Shown in pieces: positions 63,482-64,000 of a stretch of 64,000 nucleotides of DNA. Under the pieces are notes generated by a model. It saw only the letters and a program-made list of their open reading frames with translations. It did not search any database and was not told the DNA's origin. Positions within the stretch are counted from its first letter, which is position 1; each line of letters starts with the position of its first letter. This DNA is from Clostridia bacterium (lineage in GTDB: Bacteria; Bacillota; Clostridia; Acetivibrionales; DSM-2933): assembly GCA_026418275.1 (NCBI GenBank), contig JAOABQ010000017.1:21787-85786 (forward strand), in the 5' to 3' direction. Both the position numbers and the translations under genes were made by a program.

Positions 63482-63878
63482 GTTTAAACCTATAACCAAT
63501 AAATAAGTATTTCTATAGATAACCAAAATAAAACGACTGATTTTATGTGAGTGAAATACCTGGTAAGGAGTATTTTGTAAACTGAAAAGTCACTTATAGA
63601 TTTGGTTGTTTTTATTTTGATCCCCATTATTGAATATGATTATAAAGTCAGCTTTATAAAAAAAGTGACTTTCGTCTACCCAAATTGTGACTTACGGCAT
63701 CTTTAAAAATTGTAAGACTTAGTGTAAAATAGATTGCTGCTAGGGCCCCATTATAGCGGTTTTTAAGAAGTTGTTCGGTAGAAAAAAGTCACGTGCACAA
63801 TATGGCGGCAGTGAAGAAATTCAAGTTTCTTCAATACCAGATGGAAGTGTAGAAAACGGTACTAGTAGTCTGTAACTC
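63482..63878. other. Right-edge intergenic region
   Basis: No convincing gene. It holds the diverged MITE-like copy at 63514 and, further right, a 34-codon frame (63771-63875) that looks protein-like but has no start codon or RBS of quality. The minus-strand transposase fragment starts after it. Confidence 0.5.
63514..63618. repeat. Diverged MITE-like element, copy 3 (reverse orientation)
   Basis: The left end TATAGATAACC matches the terminal repeat of copies 1 and 2 for eight or nine bases. Read in reverse, the centre contains CCAGGTATTTCA, shared with their cores. The right end (TTATAGATTTGG) is rearranged. It looks like an old relative rather than a full copy; boundaries are approximate. 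Confidence 0.4.
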
Positions 63879-64000
63879 TTAAATTTTAGGGTACAGACTT
63901 TTCAATTTTATTCTTGCATCTTCTGTCGTAAATTGCCACTTCACAGTAGCTCCCTGCAAGTTTCTATGAAATTGCCATGTAGCAACTTCCCTTCTCATTT
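63879..64000 (-). mobile_element. C-terminal end of an IS630-like transposase (partial)
   Basis: On the minus strand, 40 codons run in from the window edge to a stop at 63879. The translated end 'GATVKWQFTTEDARIKLKS' followed by LYPKI matches the usual C-terminus of IS630/Tc1-type DDE transposases. The rest of the element lies beyond the window, so intactness cannot be judged. IS630 elements insert at TA, fitting the TA-ended MITE-like repeats nearby. Confidence 0.65.

Noticed and set aside
63771..63875. 34-codon plus-strand frame (KKLFGRKKSRAQYGG-like start)
   Set aside because: Protein-like, but only a TTG without RBS is available and a stop lies just upstream; it is kept only as a possible gene remnant.

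Overview
The window looks like a chromosomal segment of an anaerobic, endospore-forming, low-G+C clostridium, probably of the plant-polysaccharide-degrading group (Ruminiclostridium/Acetivibrio-like). The grounds are AT-rich intergenic DNA, strong AGGAGG ribosome-binding sites, Spo0E-like and AbrB-like sporulation/transition-state regulators, a secreted GH18 enzyme with a dockerin-like repeat pair, a CBM25-type starch-binding protein, an [FeFe]-hydrogenase-like sensor and a tungsten aldehyde:ferredoxin oxidoreductase. No tRNA, rRNA or CRISPR array was seen. The species assignment is an inference.

Layout. 1-5.7 kb: the 3' end of a nonribosomal peptide synthetase (C-A-PCP-C-PCP-TE; the last module has lost its A domain), then a QueG-like Fe-S protein. 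5.8-10.5 kb: a secreted triple-PA14 protein (minus strand), a small membrane protein and a SecA paralogue without the zinc tail. 10.9-13.3 kb: an OmpR-type two-component system and a 40-residue membrane peptide. 13.4-16.4 kb: an arsenic island (arsM and a cysteine-rich MarR regulator diverging from arsR-acr3 across an operator). 16.5-21.5 kb: a phosphoesterase, a nuclease-XPD helicase fusion and the GH18-dockerin protein. 21.8-26.2 kb: regulators (a lone receiver, a decayed receiver, Spo0E-like, AbrB-like), a His-rich protein coupled to a small kinase, and an orphan barrel-like protein. 26.5-35 kb: NfeD and SPFH membrane proteins, an Sfp-type PPTase (which could prime the NRPS carrier domains), a sigma/anti-sigma pair and a DUF2339-DUF3999 pair. 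35-43 kb: small acidic proteins, an oxidoreductase and a cyanophycin operon (iadA-cphB-cphA plus two small genes, one apparently starting at ATA). 43-46.8 kb: a CBM25 protein, a membrane protein and two stalk-domain secreted proteins.

46.8-50.3 kb holds a redox-signalling operon (DRTGG protein, HATPase, HydS-like [FeFe] hydrogenase, DRTGG protein, PHP phosphoesterase) behind a perfect Rex operator. metA follows with an attenuator-like leader. 51.7-63.5 kb is a tungsten/molybdopterin region: an AOR operon (ferredoxin, AOR, MoaD-like carrier), mogA on the opposite strand, and tupABC-moeA-moeA/PBP fusion-moaA-moaC-MOSC. The tup operon follows a consensus promoter and a leader with hallmarks of the Moco/Tuco riboswitch, so tungstate uptake and cofactor synthesis are probably feedback-controlled and serve the AOR.

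Mobile DNA is limited: two near-identical ~100-bp palindromic MITE-like elements, a diverged third copy, and the C-terminal end of an IS630-like transposase at the right edge. The most interesting items are the Rex-controlled HydS-like module, the tungsten riboswitch operon, the cyanophycin operon with its odd start codon, the His-rich protein/kinase pair and the MITE family.
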